Shown piece by piece: positions 39,743 through 51,652 of a stretch of 64,000 bases of DNA. Below the pieces are notes generated by a model that made no database searches, was not told the DNA's origin, and saw nothing but the letters and a program-made list of their open reading frames with translations. The translations under genes and the position numbers were made by a program. Source of the DNA: Marsupella aquatica. Lineage: Eukaryota > Marchantiophyta. Each line of letters begins with the position of its first letter. Within the stretch, counting starts at the first letter, position 1. The DNA lies in assembly GCA_973895155.1 (NCBI GenBank), contig OZ316895.1, forward strand, positions 22,754,001-22,818,000. Reading direction: 5' to 3'.

Positions 39743-42156
39743 ATGGACGGTGTTACTCCCGAGAAGAAGAGGAGGAGGGAGAGAGTGAAGACGAAGATGG
39801 AGTACGTGCCTCGGGTGGAGGGGTTCGGGAACCCTTATGTGGCCTTTTTCCCGAGTGGGTTTGATCCTTTGCAGACGACCGCGAACGAAGTAGGCGACTC
39901 ATGCACCGAAGCTGCGGCCTATAGCAACCCCAAACCGATGTCACGGCAGCAGGAGCTGGTGATTCAGACCCAGGAGGACGTGGATTTCGTGGGATCCAAT
40001 TATGTTGGAGAGGCTGCGGGGTGGCAGCCTTGTGACTATCTCCTCGGTGTTTTTGATAAGGAAAAGGGATCGTTGAAACTGATGTCTCTCGCTGGAGAGA
40101 AGGTACTTTCTGTTCAACCCGAGCTGCTTACCGCATTCTATCAGGATCAGTACGTTTTTCTCGTGAGCATCTGAGTTAGGGTTTAGGTTGAGAGAACAAT
40201 TCCAAACCTGGCACTCACGCAGGTCACGTGTTGCAACTATCTAACGGGTTGTTGAGAATTCAGCTTGATTGTTGGGATTCCGAGCTTAAACAACGAAAGT
40301 AATGAGTGCTGATCTAGACCCTAAACCCTAAACCGATAACCCTTTGTGCATCCATGAAAGTTGCTCAGATTGTCAAATGAGAGGACTCGGGACTTCTTAA
40401 ACTGGGACTCTGGCAAGCAGTGAGGTGTACAAGATTGAGCCAATGTGCTTCGACGAATGTTCAATTCTGTATATGGAAGTTTAAACTGGAATTCTGATAT
40501 GAAGTTGTTCCGAATGCAGCCAGTGGCGATGAATTGATTCCGATCTATGAGTTGTCGTACATTTCCAGCATCGAGTCAAGAACAGTAAAGGCAAGTACTG
40601 TAAGACGGGGAACCCAAGTTTTCTAACTACCCAATTCGTTTAGGTGTTCAGAATGGAGCCAAGAGTCAGGGGGCTTGACTACGGTCGGGTTATAGACGAG
40701 GAGGTACCGGAGGAGGAAGGTGATACACTGGAACGAAGCAGGATCAAGAAACGAATGCTGACGGAGGCTTTCGGAACCCAAAGAAGCCGACTAAGAGTAC
40801 GTGGTCTCTTTCTTGGACGCAATGGACTTTTTATGGCATCAGTGTAGCCAGCGAAGACTCTTGGGGAATCAAATGAATCGATGGCACTCCATCCTGCTTT
40901 ATATTTAGCATTGGGATTAGACTTGGAGTTAGGATGAACAAGCCAAATGGCCAACGGAAGACCTAAATTGTTTAATTTATGTAGAGCTCTTGGTGCCATA
41001 GTTTTTCTGACCAGTTGATCGAAAGATCTGTCTGTCCAAGAAACATGTTTAAAGGATGCGTATGGTATGCAAACGGAGCCCTTTATTATTTACAACTATG
41101 TTGGATGTGCAGGCTGCTCGGTATGAGAGAGCCCAAGTGAAAGAAGCTGATATGGGAGACTTCAAGGAAATGGAGGGCTTGTTTCAGGAAGCAGCACGGA
41201 ATGATGTTTTACTCACAACTGAGCAGGCCTTGCAATCAGCAAATTCTGCCGTTTCTCGAAACATTCCTCCACATGATCTTTCTGCGACTACTCCACAGAA
41301 TGCCTATCTCTTAGATCAGATGATTACACCTGATCAGTGGGAGGCTTTGGCCTCAGAAGTGAATGACCTGAAGTCGGCTACCCTGACTAAAAGTTCCAGT
41401 CAAGGGTTGCCTGGGAGTAACGTGTATCCACCATATTTGCTGAACCGACTCAAGAGGCTAAGGGTTGAGGTAATTTCTATTTTCATTGTCATACACAAAC
41501 TATGTCAGTTGCTATGATTCAGACTTTTGGGCTCTGAAAACGTTTCTGGGTGGGTGTCCGGGTCTCTAGCTGAGGTTTCACTGAAGTCTTTACCCTGTTT
41601 TCTGTATCTTCTACATGTAATGAAGGGTGACAATGAGGGCAACCAGCGGAGAGCAGTTATTCTTCTATATATAAGGCATCTTCTCATGTTCCATTCTGCA
41701 CCACACGCGGTCATAAAAAGAGCAGCTGATCCTTGGAGCGTCAGTACAACTTCAAACACAGTGAACCTAACAGAATCACTGGGCATTCCTGGCCCCCTTG
41801 TTGCGAAGTTCCTAGAAATCTTTACCACAAAGGGTGTAGGTAGTGCCAAAGCCAGTAGAGGTTGCCAGAGAAATAAGGAACACTTAGAGCTCACCATCAG
41901 TTACGTTCTGGTACTTGGTCTGATGGTGGATGACTTCCAATCGGATCCTTATGATCTTGCAACCGAGCTGAAGTTGACTGTTTCTCAATTGAGACCACAT
42001 TATCAGCAATTAGGATGTAAGTTTGAACCGCGGAAGGCATCCGAGAAACTGATAGCAGGAGAAGATCAGAATTCAGGCAAGCTGAAATGGAAAGTGACTC
42101 TTCCAGTTCCTCTTGACTTCCCTAAGATAGTTGTCCAACCGAGAGGAAGACGGTAG
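39743..42156 (+). CDS. RPA49: RNA polymerase I subunit A49-like (RPA49/POLR1E family)
   Basis: Four exons join in phase: 39743-40102, 40644-40796, 41113-41469 and 41626-42156, giving 466 residues. A49 is the polymerase I-specific subunit that, with A34.5, supports initiation and elongation on rRNA genes in the nucleolus. The Lys/Arg-rich start is followed by the dimerisation module: NPYVAFFPSGFDPL, DVDFVGSNYVGEAAGWQ, YLLGVFDKEKGSLKL and VFRMEPRVRGLDYG. Then come LTEAFGTQRSR and VSRNIPPHDLSATTPQNAY. The C-terminal half is the tandem winged-helix region with RRAVILLYIRHLLMFHS, ISYVLVLGLMVDDFQSDPYD and VSQLRPHYQQLGCKFEPRK, and a basic end. Length fits the family. The start is the first ATG in frame. 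Intron 1 contains CCCTAAACCCTAAACC at 40319-40334, two telomere-type repeats. Confidence 0.92.
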
Positions 42157-42669
42157 ATTGAAATTTAGCTTGGTTACAATTCGATTCTGACTGAATCATA
42201 AACATCATCCATCTCAGTTGTAAATTGTTGAATGGTACCTCCAGCTATTGAAGAGCTTTCCCCGTCACTTTTTCATATGGCTGGGGATGCATCAGCGGAC
42301 AAGTGGGCAATTATCCTGCCAGGTATCATTCAAGATTTTAGGCATACATCTGAAGCTGTTTTCCATTCTCATCTGGGTACATCAGTGGTTGAAGTTATCA
42401 AGGGAAATGTATTAGCGTACATTCCAACAGACTCAGGTCATGCCTGAATGTTCAGCAAGGACCTCCCACTTTGCAATTCACACTCTTCGTTTACAGCAGC
42501 TATCCCAAATCTTCAAGAGACCATGTATGTTTAAAACAATTGTAGACCTTGTCCAATGGAAGGCCAATGCTGATGTCGAATGTCAGGATAACTGCAATAC
42601 GTCCCTGAACAATTTTATATTTATTGAAGCAGCTCTTTAAAAGATAGAGAAACCTCCAACGTTTTCTAT

Positions 42670-42836
42670 AAAAGCTCGTTCTATGTATCTCTCATCGCAG
42701 CACAAGTGGAATGTGAATGACCAGGACAGCCCGAGAAATTGGGAATACAGACAAAAGCTCGTTCTATGTATCTCTCATCACGGCACAAGTGGAATGTGAA
42801 TGTCCAGGACAGCCCGAGAAATTGGGAATACAGACA
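42670..42836. repeat. two-copy 83-bp tandem duplication
   Basis: AAAGCTCGTTCTATGTATCT starts at 42671 and at 42754. The following 60 bases, including CCAGGACAGCCCGAGAAATT, match with about three changes. Confidence 0.92.
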
Positions 42837-43349
42837 GATCCAAAAAGGGCAGAAGTGATCATGGAAGCATCCAGGCAGGTAAGGGAGGAAAGGCAAGTCG
42901 CTCATGGGGCTTTTGGCTACAGACCAAATCGGCAAATCCGTATCCAATCGATCATTTCTGCCCGGAGGTTATGTAGCTGGAGGGGAGCAAATGATGGTAC
43001 GGTTTGACGTGTTCATTGCTGCAGCAGCACGAGAGTTTCAGGTGACGACGTCACGAAAGTCAGGATCATGCGTTGCGTAAGGGCCAACATGAAATCATTA
43101 TTCTGGTGTGGGTTGGTCGAAAATTGCAGCAGCAGCACTCTTGTCACGCCAGTGAGTCATGGCAATCGGAAAGCCCAAGCGCTCCTACCCAGAGCTACTG
43201 TGGGTGCAGACTCTGATGTGGAAAGGACGGAGTGGACCTATTCGTGATACTGTTATGAACTTGCCTGAGTACGATATACAATTCCTCGAGTACGCTGAGG
43301 TTACACTATCAATTGCTCGAGTACTCACTTTTTTTTCTCCTTGGATGTG

Positions 43350-43890
43350 AGTAGAAATCCATAGAGAGCTCAAAGGACCAATTTACAAAAAAGGGCCAGA
43401 AAAATTACAACTTTTCTTGTCTAGGATCTCAGTAGAAATCTATAAAGAGGGCAAAGGACCAATTTACAAAAAGGGGCCAAACAAAGTATAGTGGAGTGAA
43501 CACAAAACACAAACTCAAAAGAAATGGGCAAATGCAAACCCCAAAAACCTAGAAAGAGGAAAGAAAGAAAATCCTGGATGATTGTCATCTGAGTAATCAA
43601 TACTCTAGGGTAGGCCATGGCGGGAATATTCAGGGGATCCCATACATTGGATATAGAGAGAGAAGGCCACATGGGGAACATTCAGGGGATCCCATACCTT
43701 GGATAGAGAGAGAGGTTTAGACAGGGTCCAGGGTCCCAACCCTTGGAGGGAGAGGATTAAAGCAGGGTCACAAAGCAACCAGCCAGAGACCAATTGTCAT
43801 CAGAGTATCACATGCCTGGGAGGGAGAGAGTATTTTTACCAGGGTCCCAAAGGCACCAGCCAAAGACCAAGGAGAATAAACAATGACTTA
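43350..43890. repeat. tandem blocks related to the nearby SINE body
   Basis: A GTAGAAATC block with AAAGGACCAATTTACAAAAA occurs twice at 43350-43480. CATTCAGGGGATCCCATAC occurs twice at 43625-43700. Segments reading GGAGGGAGAG, then CAGGGTC, CAAAG and ACCAGCCAGAGACC at 43740-43875 resemble the body of the SINE at 45045-45337. They look like truncated copies without the promoter boxes. Confidence 0.5.
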
Positions 43891-44430
43891 AAAACAATTT
43901 CAAAAGGAAATAAAGAAAAAGGTTTAGCCGCTTCTGTTTATATATAATGACACAAACCATAAACTCCCCTGAAGAAAATCGGGAAGAAAATTAAAATTTA
44001 AGGAATTACCTCGGAGAAATACTTCCCGAACAGGTCACCAAGGTTGCGCCACATATCATATTCATCTCTTTGAGATTGGGGCCTGTAGTACTGTTGTTAT
44101 CTTAGGCTTTTCTATGGACTACTTTGGCCTCTTCCCTACTTTCTCAAATGTATAGCATACGTAGGGTTGATGCATTCATCCCTTTGAGATTGGTTACTGG
44201 CCTATAATAGTACACTTGTATCTTAGGTTTTTCTTGGGACATCTTTTGGCCTCTTTCCTTCCTTTAATTATTAACTTGTAGGCCCGCTCTATAGTGAAAG
44301 AGTCATATTCTAAGTTGTGAGGTAAAGAACAAGAGTTGAGAATGAATGGTTTTTCAGGCTCTGTAAAAGCAAGATCAAAAACACTTCATTAATTACCAAT
44401 GAAGGGAAAACAAAAGAGATCTAAAGAGGA

Positions 44431-44740
44431 CAAACACCAGACACTAGCCAAGAGGCAAAAGCAAACCTGAATGCAAGGAAAGCAAAAGAAATCCAAGGAG
44501 GACAAACACCAGACACTAGAGAAGAGGCAAATGCAAACCCGAAGGAAAAGAAAAGCAAAAGAGATCCAAACAGGACAAACACCAGACACTAGAGAAGAGG
44601 CAAATGCAAACCCAAATGAAAGGAATGCAAAAGAGGTCCAAAGAGGTCAAACATCAAACACTAAAGAAGAGGCAAATGCAAACCCACATGAAGGGCAGCA
44701 ACAGAGGTCCAAAGAAGACGAACACTAGAGAAGAGGCAGA
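44431..44740. repeat. 72-bp tandem repeat, four to five copies
   Basis: CAAACACCAGACACTAG starts at 44431, 44503 and 44575, with degenerate copies near 44648 and 44719. The period is divisible by three, so both strands stay open. The + frame gives 24-residue repeats rich in Lys, Gln and Glu. No start signal or family supports a real protein. Confidence 0.88.
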
Positions 44741-45028
44741 TGCAACCCCGGAAATCTAGAAGGAGGAAAAAGGGGAGCAAAAAAGGGGGAAAGAGCTACC
44801 ACGCCAATGGTGTGAGAGTTAATGGTTCACATCTAAACTGAACCCAATACAAGTTACTTTGCAAGGCTAGAGTCTAGAGTGAAGCCTCTAGACACTAACC
44901 CTCAGTCAATAAGGACAAAACTAACTGTAACCCTTGATAAGGACAAAGCTAACCGTAACTCTAAATAAGGCAAAGATGAACCAGAAATAGCATATAATTA
45001 TTATTTTCACTAATAGTTTTTGTAGTCG

Positions 45029-45353
45029 GCTCTGTTTACTTTAGTTTTTTGCCTTGAATACCTAAAGCTGACCCATCCAAAAGAGGATAGAAGATCAACT
45101 CTGGAGCATGCACCTATGTAGGGTAGCCCACAAGGGGGGTCATACTCAGTACCAGGAGGGAGAGGGGGTTGGACCAGAGCCCCAAAGCGGACTAGCCAGG
45201 GGCTGAGGAGAAACGAGGACTCCCACCAGTACACCCCATCCACACCCACCCTTCACAACCCTTGCATGTGGAAGGGCGATTCAACCCGGGACCTCTGGAT
45301 TCTAGGCTCAACCCTGGCACCAGTGTGCCATTGGTTAGCTCTGTTTACTTTAG
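45029..45353 (-). mobile_element. SINE-like retroposon with 16-bp target-site duplications
   Basis: The body is 45045-45337, read on the minus strand. Identical 16-bp words GCTCTGTTTACTTTAG flank it at 45029-45044 and 45338-45353. Just inside the 5' end is an RNA polymerase III A box, TGGCACACTGG (45330-45320), followed by a degenerate B box, GGTTGAATCGC (45286-45276). The 3' end is a short A tail (TTTTTT on the + strand at 45045-45050) directly against the second duplication. Size (293 bp), tRNA-like head, A tail and long perfect duplications together define a SINE. The perfect duplication suggests a fairly recent insertion. Confidence 0.82.
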
Positions 45354-46094
45354 GCTAGTATGATTTAAAAACAAGAGAAGATTATGAAGAAATGAACGAA
45401 GGCTTTTCAAGTTTCAAACCAGAAGAACTAACGAAGAAATGATTGAAGGAAGGAACGGATGAATTTCAAAGCTGACAACAATCGAGAGCAGATTGACGAG
45501 ACTACGAATATATATATTTTTTCCGAAAAGTTTACTCCAAAAAGACAAAACAAGGATGATCTTAACAAAGAAAGAATCTCCATCGCTTACTTCGAATCAC
45601 CACATAATCATTTACTTCCAATCAACAGAACACAGAATCATTTACTTCGAATCAACCGAGAATCCTAAACACCTGTAAATCGATCCGTAATCTGTTGAAT
45701 CTCAATCATCCCCTTCGAATCAACACAGAATTTCTTGAATCCCTATTATCTCCTTTAAATCGAACCATTTCTGGAATCTCTATCACCTCTTCGATCGATC
45801 CAGAATTTCTTTGACTCTCCATCATCTCCTTTCATCAATGAATCCATAATTTGTTGAATACCTTGACTCTCCATCATCACCCTATCCAGAGTTGGATGAT
45901 TGAAGTCCGTGAAGAAAGTAACATTGCATGGTCACGAGAGAACCCACGTCTGGTACAAGGGCTCATCGGTTGCATGGCAGTAATCCAGTGTACTGTATGA
46001 GATTTGAGTAGTCGGACAATACACGCAACGAACGGAGTGCTGATGGTCATCAGTTTAGTCGAGTTGGGTGCCCGGTTGGGTGTTCCTCATGCAA

Positions 46095-46154
<60 letters not shown>

Positions 46155-47247
46155 GAGGAAGATGCGTTTTGCAGATACAAATGCAATGATAGAGTGGTGT
46201 GGAATTGATGTCTCTCTCTCGTGAACCCAAAGGTTGAGTGATTTCTTCACACAGAAGGACCTCTCTTCTTGGTCGGTGGGTCAGTCGGTCATTTGAGCGA
46301 ACGAATTACGCATGGAGCGGAACATAAACTGTTTTCCTACTAGGTTTATGAGAGAAGCTTGCGTGTTTCTCTAAATCAGTTGGGTGGTGGCTTCCTCAAC
46401 CGCCACAATGCCAGACCCTTATATCAGACCAGACCCCTCCGGCCCTTCAATGGCGAAGCGGAAGCTTGGATTCGCGACATTGTTCGAGATGTGGTCGATT
46501 CCATTCCAGAACCTCTAGTTGAGGAGCTCCGCAAAGTCGCTCTCTCTCTCTCTCGTAGATTGTGAATGTGGGCGCAGACTGATGGAGTTCTGTTGTTGGA
46601 AGGAAATACTTTCTAGTCTTGTCAGGAGTACCCATGCATTTGCCGCTACTCGACGTCGCATGCATTAAATTGTCGACGGAAATTGCTCATCGCGGCGCCG
46701 AGCTTGACCTGCAGCTGATGGCATGGGACTTGTCCGACTCAGGACCGATATAATTCATATACGGCGAGAGAGAGGAAATAATGCATGAATGAATCATTCA
46801 AGATACCAAGATGCGAATCTGCTCCTAGGCATCAGACGTACGAAACCTACTTCAGTATTACTGTCCAGCACCTCTCGTTTATTTGAGCAGGAAGCTGTGC
46901 TCAGATAGAGATGAACGTGTGAACGTTCGCTATTTAGAAAAACTCTCCATAGACGTTGACGAAATTTCAAAGTACAAGATTGCACGGCGACACTCATGAG
47001 CGTCCGTGCTACAAGAGGTGAAGTCATTTCGCACAGAATGAAGCTACCGCGGCGGTATAACTTAGATACACGGAGGTCGTTGTTCCAATTTCTATTTTAA
47101 ATGTTTCGTTCAAACTTCGTCGCATGGAATTTTTCTGATTTTAGAGAAGTTTGTCGGCGAGCACCATCCTCAAACTCTCTCTTGCTTGTGAGGTAGTTTA
47201 GGCTGGCAACAACCAATTCTATTCCATTCCGTCGTAAGTTCCATCCC
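45354..47247. other. spacer upstream of the cation transporter gene
   Basis: Bases 45560-45870 hold degenerate repeats of a CTTCGAATCAACCCAGAAT type. An (AG)27 microsatellite lies at 46097-46150. A short coding-looking peptide, EAWIRDIVRDVVDSIPEPLV, occurs near 46450-46520 without an in-frame ATG, and I do not recognise it. The transporter promoter is probably in the last few hundred bases. Confidence 0.45.
46097..46150. repeat. (AG)27 microsatellite
   Basis: A 54-bp perfect AG dinucleotide run, about 1.1 kb before the transporter start codon. Confidence 0.97.
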
Positions 47248-50200
47248 ATGGACTCCGAGGTTTTAGAAGAGGGCATGAAATTGCCCAGCGAGAATGTCCG
47301 CAGAAGCAGCTCCCCAGCAAAAGGGGATGGGAAGGAGTACATGTCGGTCGACGACATGTTGGTGAAGCATGTGGGTGAATTCGGATGGGCTCAGTTGGGG
47401 CACTTTGTGTTGGTCAGTTGGGCATGGACAGTTGAGGCGTTCCATACTATGGTGATGATCTTTGGGGACCGTGTGCCCGAGTGGCGTTGTCTGTCCCCGG
47501 ATGGCGGCGCTCAGGCATGGGGTGTCAACGATACTCTTGCCTCTACAACTTGCTCCGCATCCTCGGCGCTTTGTGATTTGGACCGAGGAGCTTGGGACTG
47601 GTCTGGAGAGAGAAGCCAGTCGACGGTGTCTGAATGGGATCTTATCTGTGGAGAAGAGTACAAGGTCGGTCTTGTTGGCTCTCTGTTCTTCATCGGCGTT
47701 CTCTTGGGTAAAAAACTTCCCATCCGTGTTCCTTCATTCCTCAACCCTGACCCAGCACTGAGTAATGAACTTGCATTGCATGTTTGATTTTAGAAGAAGG
47801 TCGAGTTTGTTACCTGTCCTCAACTGCCATTTGTGCTCCTACAATCCGCTCTCAAGGTTTAGATGAAAAGGAAGGCGATGATGTCTCTCGAGGAACAATG
47901 ATTTACACAATTATTATCTAGCCCAGCACCCATCTTACGCGGCGTAACAGAAGTGTTGTTTTCGTCCATGTCGCATTTTCTCGCTCTCCGGTTGCGTCCC
48001 GCATGGACTTCATGTTCACTCATTCCTTTTATATTTGGCATCTAGTCTCTTTTACGATCTCGTGCCAGCCACCTCTCTCTCATGCGCACCAGTTCATGGT
48101 TTGCAGCGATCTCAGCGGGTGGTACGATTTGTTGTGAGTCCAACCGCTCTGTCAAAGCGAATAGAGAACTTCGAGTTCACAAGGATGGCTTCGAGAGAGC
48201 GAGGAAGTAATGTAATTCACGATTGTCATCAGAGAAAAAGAGAGAGAATGAAATAATGAAGGACTGACGGAATGAATTTAAGTCTATATATGGGAACCAT
48301 CAAACCTGGGCCATCGCACCAACAATCTACCACGACCACCATAAATCTATCAGAAGTCAAAATCTCACAAGGTCACCTATGAATCACAGAAGGTTACCAA
48401 ATCTAAATCCCTGAAGTGTCTTAAAGAGTTTGAGAACTATGGAGAGAATTGTCTGTAAACAGCCTCCACCCTTCCGAGAGTGGTACCGAGCTAGGCTGCT
48501 CTCAGAAACTAATGCGTGTATCGATTGATATTTAATGCAGGTGCTGGGATTTATGGAAGCCTCTCCGACTCGTTTCTGGGCCGGAAAGGGTCCTTGGCCC
48601 TCTCATGCATCGCAACAGTGAGCCTGGGGCTGCTCACATCCCTTGCGCCCTCCTACTGGATCTATGCCTCCTTCCGATTTATGACAGGGCTGAATGCCGG
48701 AGGAATCGGGCTCTGCTCCTTCGTGCTGGCCACAGAAATTGTGGGACCGAACAAGAGGGGGTCGGTGGGAATGTCGGCCTTCTACTTCTTCTCTGGTGGA
48801 ATCATGCTCCTATCCGTGGTCGGCTACTTTTCACCCTCTTGGAGAGTTCTGTATGTCGCCACGGCGGTTCCGGGACTATTATACTGCTTTCTGGTTCTGC
48901 CATTCATCTGGGAGTCCCCCCGGTGGTACCTCGTGAAGGGGCGTCTCGGTGATGCCATGAGGGTCTTGCGAGCCATTGCCAAATGGAATGGGGTCACTCT
49001 GCCTGATAGTGTGCTCCTTTGCTTGGACTCCGATGAAGACGAGGGGGCGAAAGTGGAACAACAGGACAAGATGGCAATTGTGGAGACCACAGAACAGCAC
49101 CATGAAGAAGCTGTTTCCTTAATTTCTCCGCCCACCTTGCGTCCTCAATTCTCTGTAAGCATTTCGTTCTTCAACCACCGCGTTGCCATCTAGGACAAGG
49201 GCTATTTGGGCAATGACTAGAGAGAAAGAACCAGTGGGTCACATAAGTTAATGTGGACAATGAATACGGAGAATACAAATTGCTTCCTTGGACATAATAC
49301 CAGATAATAGACTGAATTATTTGCTTGAAGTTTGTTTGAACGATCGTTAGAGAGTGAAGGAACTGATTACGTTTTATATCGACAGTTACAGAGAAAGTGG
49401 AAATGATTTGAAGTTTGTGGGATCCTAAAATGTCCATAGGACAAGGTGTTGTAACAATTCAGAGGGGGTGGGCCGTGAAATCAAGAGTAGTTTTTTGTTT
49501 TTAAAAAATATTTTTTGGAGACTAATTTACGAAGAAGATCGAACTCACTGATCTTGACTGGAAATCCAGTTAACTGACCTGCAGCTCTCGGATATGATAT
49601 TGGCAGGACTTCATTGATAGACTCATGTGCCTCATTGAAATCATGTAGAAACTACCACAATTGCATTATTTTCCCTTGTTTCCCCTCTTGTTTTATGACG
49701 AGCTCTATATTACCTTCATTCGTCTGCACCTCATCCTTGCATGCACTTAAAATTCATTCCCTGTAAGATTTCATTAGACTAAACGACAAGCAGTTCAAGA
49801 ATTTTTTTGTTTCATTTGCTGTAGATGATCGGTCAGGTTATGAGCTCTATGATGCTCAAAGAATTTTCTTAGAATCACCGAGAACAAATAGAAGTAAGCC
49901 TCCCAAACGCACATCAATTTCTTTTAGGGGAAAAGTTTTAGTGTCCTGATGATAGACATCGATCTGAATAGATCTCTTCCTTCATTTGTTCTTGAATTGT
50001 CGTGTGTTCTTTGTTTTATGTCCATTGGATCCCTTTTACCGATCACAGCGCTTACGTTAGTCAAGTCATACGTGTGGCGATAGCTCGAAATCGCAGTTGA
50101 TTGTCGAAAGTCAGCTAGGGCCTCAAAACAAACCCGGATCGAAGAACGACATGCGGGAGACTCTTCTATTTTTTCTCATGTAGTCAAGTGCATCCTTGTC

Positions 50201-51652
50201 GCCCCTCGCACCATACTGTACATGTTTCAATCGGGTTAATGTGTGCTGAAGAGTTAACGGTCCATCTCAGGGAGGCCAAAAGTGGCTGATTGCCTTCCAC
50301 TGCACAAGGAAAACGAGTAGTTCGACAGGTCCATGGACGGTCTGCCAACTGCAGCCTTCGCTTAGAATCGCTATTTGGATATTCTTTTGCTCGCACAATT
50401 TCAGATTGAAACTCCAAGGATCACAATGCTTAGTTCTTGAGCTTCAATGAACACGTTTGAAACTTTTAGTGCTGAACTTACTCATATCTTCGAATACAAC
50501 TTGTGTTCATCGGAGTAAAATACACGAACATAATTGATCTAGTTTGTAATGTCTGACGGCTTTAGTTGAATGCCCTCAGGACATTTGTGCAGTAAGGTTG
50601 GAAGAAGATGAAGAGAGGCAAGAAGAGAATGATACCCAAAAGCAGCTCGAGTCTGGGGGTAATCTCATGGACGTCTTCAGGTATAGAGAGACGCGATGGC
50701 GAATGCTCATTATGGTCTGCATATGGTTCTTCACAGGAGTGGTATACTACGGCATCAGCCTGAACGTTGTGAACTTGGGTCTCAATGTCTACGTGAGCGT
50801 CTTCGTGAATGGCTTCATTGAAATTCCAGCATTCGCCATTACTGCTATGCTGTTGGGAAGGGTCGGAAGAAAGGCCATGCTTGTCGGTGCCATGGCCCTC
50901 TCGGGTGTCTGCTGCCTGGTGGGCAGCTTCTTCTTTGGTTTGGACACGCCACAAGGGCTGAACGGAAGAAATGGATTTTCGTTTGGTGGCTCTTCGAAGA
51001 GAATGGGATCCAACGGCACCTATCTGCAGCAATTTGAGCTAAATGACACCGGTAACGTCTACCATACCTCTCTGAAAGTATGACCTATAAAGGTACGAGC
51101 GATTGTAAGTGATCACTCCCAACAACGAGAAGACTCGCAAGAGTTTTTGTTAGTGCTCGGGGAACATATACTAAACTGATCTTTCGTTTGCGTAATGACC
51201 TTTCGTTTGCAGGAGCAAAGTCTTCAGGAATCCTAATGGGGATTTTGAGACTGTCGTGCGGAGTACTGGGCATATTCGGCATGGCAGGCACCTACAATCT
51301 CATCTACATTTACACCACGGAATTATTCCCCACGGTTGTGAGAAATGCTGCTCTTGGACTGGCATCTCAAGCTGCAGGAATTGGATCGGTGATTGCTCCA
51401 CTGGTCGTGGTTGTTGGCCATTTTGAGCCATCTCTTCCATTTCTGCTGTTTGCGGTGTTCGCTTTAGCTGGTGCTGCTTTGGCAACCAGGCTGCCTGAAA
51501 CTCTCAACCAGCCTCTCCTTGACACCATGGAAGGGATGAAAAGGACTGAGAGTACGAATCTGGATCGTGCTAGGACACAAGCGTCCCCAGAGGAAACAAG
51601 GTGCCCCATCATTGCTGTTGAGGCTCGCAAGGATTGCTATACCCAAGGGTGA
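47248..51652 (+). CDS. OCT: organic cation/carnitine transporter (major facilitator superfamily)
   Basis: Four exons join in phase: 47248-47707, 48541-49154, 50580-51051 and 51213-51652, giving about 661 residues. The family moves organic cations or carnitine across plasma or vacuolar membranes. The N terminus has MSVDDMLVKHVGEFGWAQ and the first membrane span. The large TM1-TM2 loop carries several Cys and ends in the typical STVSEWDLICGEEYKVGLVG. The MFS signature reads SDSFLGRKGSLAL. TM4-TM6 are followed by WESPRWYLVKGR, an acidic cytosolic loop, TGVVYYGISLNVVNLG, then GIFGMAGTYNLIYIYTTELF with PTVVRNAALG, and LPETLNQPL near the end. It is longer than Arabidopsis OCT proteins (about 520-540) because of the central loop and an insert at about residues 475-518. 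The exact substrate cannot be read from sequence. Confidence 0.92.

Larger units (their letters stand above)
42157..44430. other. repeat-rich spacer downstream of RPA49
   Basis: No gene is recognised. It contains an 83-bp duplication (42670-42836), SINE-related segments (43350-43890) and a two-copy block of about 114 bp at 44060-44280 sharing CTTTGAGATTGG and ATCTTAGG. Confidence 0.5.

Noticed and set aside
40510-40600. Coding-looking stretch with ELIPIYELSYISSIESRTVK in RPA49 intron 1
   Set aside because: The conserved family sequence continues directly from exon 1 (ends GEK at 40102) to VFRMEPRVRG at 40644. No acceptor in the right phase precedes this stretch, and its frame stops before exon 2.
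44389-44589. Cys/Phe-rich minus-strand ORF with 24-residue repeats
   Set aside because: It arises from the 72-bp tandem repeat with a period divisible by three. There is no start context or family.
45560-45870. Regularly spaced GAATCAAC-type words resembling a CRISPR array
   Set aside because: The words are degenerate and unevenly spaced, there are no unique spacers of constant length, and the host is a eukaryote.
47708-48540. Possible extension of the transporter exon 1 frame to 47787
   Set aside because: The frame after 47707 lacks transporter conservation, while the junction to 48541 restores the GVLLGAGIYGSLSD signature.
50598-50615. Starting transporter exon 3 at the CAG before TAAGGTTGG
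   Set aside because: That acceptor is out of phase with exon 2. The CTCAG ending at 50579 keeps frame and gives DICAVRLEEDEE.
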